DNA from: Daphnia pulex
Taxonomy: Eukaryota; Arthropoda; Branchiopoda; Diplostraca; Daphniidae
Reading direction: 5' to 3'
Assembly: GCF_021134715.1 (NCBI RefSeq)
Contig: NC_060028.1
Location: forward strand, 2,874,501-2,938,500
DNA: 64,000 nucleotides
A program made the position numbers and the translations under genes. The notes beneath the pieces were generated by a model. That model was given only the letters and a program-made list of their open reading frames with translations. It was not told the DNA's origin and ran no database searches. Positions 62,262 through 64,000 of this stretch are shown here, piece after piece; positions within the stretch are counted from its first letter, which is position 1; every line of letters begins with the position of its first letter.

Positions 62262-62358
62262 TCACATATTTGCAAATAATTGCAGATGAAAGTTAGAAGT
62301 TGGGAGACGATCGTTAGTATTTTGTAATCATGTCAGAATAATTCTATAGCGGATTGTA

Positions 62359-62431
62359 GTTTCCATAGTGTAGTGGTTATCACGTCGGCCTAACACGCTG
62401 AAGGTCCTCAGTTCAATCCTGGGTGGAAACA
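62359..62431 (+). tRNA. tRNA-Val(AAC): tRNA-Val (AAC), unit 1
   Basis: Acceptor stem GTTTCCA/TGGAAAC with A discriminator. Anticodon loop CTAACAC, anticodon AAC. T-arm CTCAG/CTGGG. A T-rich stretch (TTTT, then seven Ts) starts at 62470. Confidence 0.92.
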
Positions 62432-62521
62432 GGACAATGTATTTGTAGAAAGACTATCAAAGAAGCACATTTTGTTTTTTTGAAAAAGCCAAGCATTCAT
62501 GTTTCTTGTTAAAAATGAAAT

Positions 62522-62836
62522 CTACAATATGACAATGTGAAGATATTCGCAATGCTGTATCCGGAGGAAGTCAACAGAAAGGGGGAAATCAATGATGACT
62601 GTGGTTGTTGAAAAAGGTGCTATAACCCCGAAGAGACTTCTTCTGTAGCCAAACGTCAATGACTGTTGTTTTAGGGAAATGAAAAATGACTTGCGCTGGA
62701 TGGGGAAGAATTCCATAAACACCGGAGGGGAATCTATATAGATTACACCAGAACCTGGAACAGTAGCTCCAGACAGAGGAAGAACATCATGAGCGTGCAC
62801 CCTACGCTGCAAATGTTGAGTAGATTTAACAGTCAT
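62522..62836 (-). other. 104-codon ORF spanning the unit 1/unit 2 junction
   Basis: ATG ORF on minus starting at 62836 (MTVKSTQHLQRRVHAHDVL, then SGATVPGSGVIYIDSPP). The same frame appears in part before unit 1 (61380-61595) and in unit 3 (63763-63963). No family recognised. It may be a passenger of the tandem duplication. Confidence 0.25.
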
Positions 62837-62947
62837 CAGTTAAAGAAGCCATATCGCGAGTGTGCGCTCTTCATTGGACGCTTTAGTTGGTTAATGGAGT
62901 CATGAGGCGAAGAAATTGAATTAAAACAACAGTATTCATTCACCATG

Positions 62948-63021
62948 CGCCCCTGGGTGGGATCGAACCACCAGCCTTCCGATTAACAGCCGAACGCGCT
63001 AGCCAATTGCGCCACAGAGGC
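62948..63021 (-). tRNA. tRNA-Asn(GTT): tRNA-Asn (GTT), unit 2
   Basis: As in unit 1 but with anticodon loop CTGTTAA and a G-T pair closing the anticodon stem, the more usual eukaryotic loop form. Confidence 0.94.
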
Positions 63022-63126
63022 ATGCTGATTGATTAACGACACACTCGTCCAGTTCAACAGGCAAACCAAACATTACATTTTTTTAGTGTGGCCAACACTA
63101 ATAAAATATTGCAGAAACATTGTGGG

Positions 63127-63199
63127 GCTTCCATAGTGTAGAGGTTATCACGTCGGCTTTACACGCTGAAGGTCCTCAGTTCGATCCTGAGTGGAAGCA
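63127..63199 (+). tRNA. tRNA-Val(TAC): tRNA-Val (TAC), unit 2
   Basis: Same sequence as the unit 1 copy, 1241 bp downstream; loop TTTACAC. Confidence 0.92.
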
Positions 63200-63429
63200 T
63201 CAGTAAAACGTTAGGAAAAAATAATCGTAAGAGAAAAAGAAATGGAATGGAATTAATAACTTGTAATGTATCTTATCTAGATGACAACTAGACTAGAACA
63301 AGTAGACATCTGGAAACTACACACAGACAACCAACCAATCATAGTAATAGTTATCTCACGGTTCCTGGAAAGGAAAAAATGTAGTCAATAAGACTTGGTT
63401 CATTACATTGGAATAGAGCGCAATGGCAA

Positions 63430-63502
63430 GCCTGGCTAGCTCAGTCGGTAGAGCATGAGACTCTTAATCTCAGGGTCGGGGGTTCGAGCCCCCCGTTGGG
63501 CG
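63430..63502 (+). tRNA. tRNA-Lys(CTT): tRNA-Lys (CTT), unit 2
   Basis: Same sequence as the unit 1 copy, 1241 bp downstream; loop CTCTTAA. Confidence 0.94.
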
Positions 63503-63599
63503 TCACATATTTGCAAATAATTGCAGATGAAAGTTAGAAGTTGGGAGACGATCGTTAGTATTTTGTAATCATGTCAGAATAATTCTATAGCGGATTGTA

Positions 63600-63672
63600 G
63601 TTTCCATAGTGTAGTGGTTATCACGTCGGCCTAACACGCTGAAGGTCCTCAGTTCAATCCTGGGTGGAAACA
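63600..63672 (+). tRNA. tRNA-Val(AAC): tRNA-Val (AAC), unit 2
   Basis: Same sequence as the unit 1 copy, 1241 bp downstream; loop CTAACAC. Confidence 0.92.
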
Positions 63673-63865
63673 GGACAATGTATTTGTAGAAAGACTATCA
63701 AAGAAGCACATTTTGTTTTTTTGAAAAAGCCAAGCATTCATGTTTCTTGTTAAAAATGAAATCTACAATATGACAATGTGAAGATATTCGCAATGCTGTA
63801 TCCGGAGGAAGTCAACAGAAAGGGGGAAATCAATGATGTCTGTGGTTGTTGAAAAAGGTGCTATA

Positions 63866-64000
63866 ACCCCGAAGAGACTTCTTCTGTAGCCAAACGTCAA
63901 TGACTGTTGTTTTAGGGAAATGAAAAATAACTTGCGCTGGATGGGGAAGAATTCCATAAACACCGGAGGGGAATCTATATAGATTACACCAGAACCTGGA
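63866..64000. repeat. tRNA tandem array, start of unit 3
   Basis: Same start sequence again, 1241 bp after unit 2, cut by the window edge. A few single-base differences from unit 2 (for example near 63839 and 63929). Confidence 0.9.

Larger units (their letters stand above)
61384..62624. repeat. tRNA tandem array, unit 1 (1241 bp)
   Basis: First complete copy of a 1241-bp unit. It is nearly identical to the next copy; homology starts at CCCCGAAGAGACTTC near 61385, next to a poly-A run. It carries tRNA-Asn (minus) and Val, Lys, Val (plus). Confidence 0.93.
62625..63865. repeat. tRNA tandem array, unit 2 (1241 bp)
   Basis: Second complete copy, same order and spacing of the four tRNAs, each shifted by exactly 1241 bp. 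Confidence 0.93.

Noticed and set aside
61384-64000. CRISPR or satellite array
   Set aside because: The repeat unit is 1241 bp and carries tRNA genes; there are no short repeats with spacers.

Overview
The window looks like nuclear DNA from an arthropod, most likely a branchiopod crustacean such as Daphnia (inference). It has many short GT-AG introns of roughly 60-150 bp, tens of kilobases of CT/GT/poly-T-rich intron, eukaryotic tRNA genes, and animal signalling genes that match both fly and vertebrate families. All exon models below were built by hand from reading frame, splice-site and phase agreement; no search was run.

Three protein-coding loci are supported. (1) The minus strand from 2959 past the left edge holds the 5' part of a VEGF/PDGF-receptor-like (Pvr-type) receptor: signal peptide, Ig domain 1, Ig domain 2 and the start of Ig domain 3. 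The second half of Ig2 is present as two paralogous exons, and splice phase forces exactly one of them to be used. (2) The minus strand 5201-10080 holds a complete FGD5/FGD6-like Rho guanine-nucleotide exchange factor in 14 coding exons (1317 aa by this model): proline-rich N-terminus, DH, PH, FYVE, PH. One intron inside the FYVE domain uses a GC donor. (3) The plus strand 13378-59630 holds a type IV (zeta/iota, rdgA-like) diacylglycerol kinase. It has two C1 domains, a basic segment, the catalytic and accessory domains, ankyrin repeats and a C-terminal PDZ ligand. Three alternative first coding exons (13.4, 17.7 and 45.5 kb) all end in phase 2 and all join the same exon at 51367, giving predicted isoforms of about 990, 1192 and 1706 aa.

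The stretch from 18.4 to 45.4 kb is intronic or promoter DNA of the kinase gene and holds no exon I can support. It is rich in microsatellites and carries a 209-bp Tc1/mariner-type MITE with TA target duplication (22295-22503), a good TATA box (31462) and two CTCF-like motifs.

From 61384 to the right edge there is a tandem array of a nearly identical 1241-bp unit, two complete copies and the start of a third. Each full unit carries tRNA-Asn(GTT) on minus and tRNA-Val(TAC), tRNA-Lys(CTT) and tRNA-Val(AAC) on plus, and the array continues past the window.

Together the three protein genes belong to membrane-signalling pathways (receptor tyrosine kinase, Rho/Cdc42 activation, diacylglycerol/phosphatidic acid turnover), but nothing in the sequence shows that they are co-regulated. 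The receptor and the exchange factor are tandem on the minus strand. The exchange factor and the kinase are head to head, with a candidate shared promoter region near 11.7-11.9 kb.
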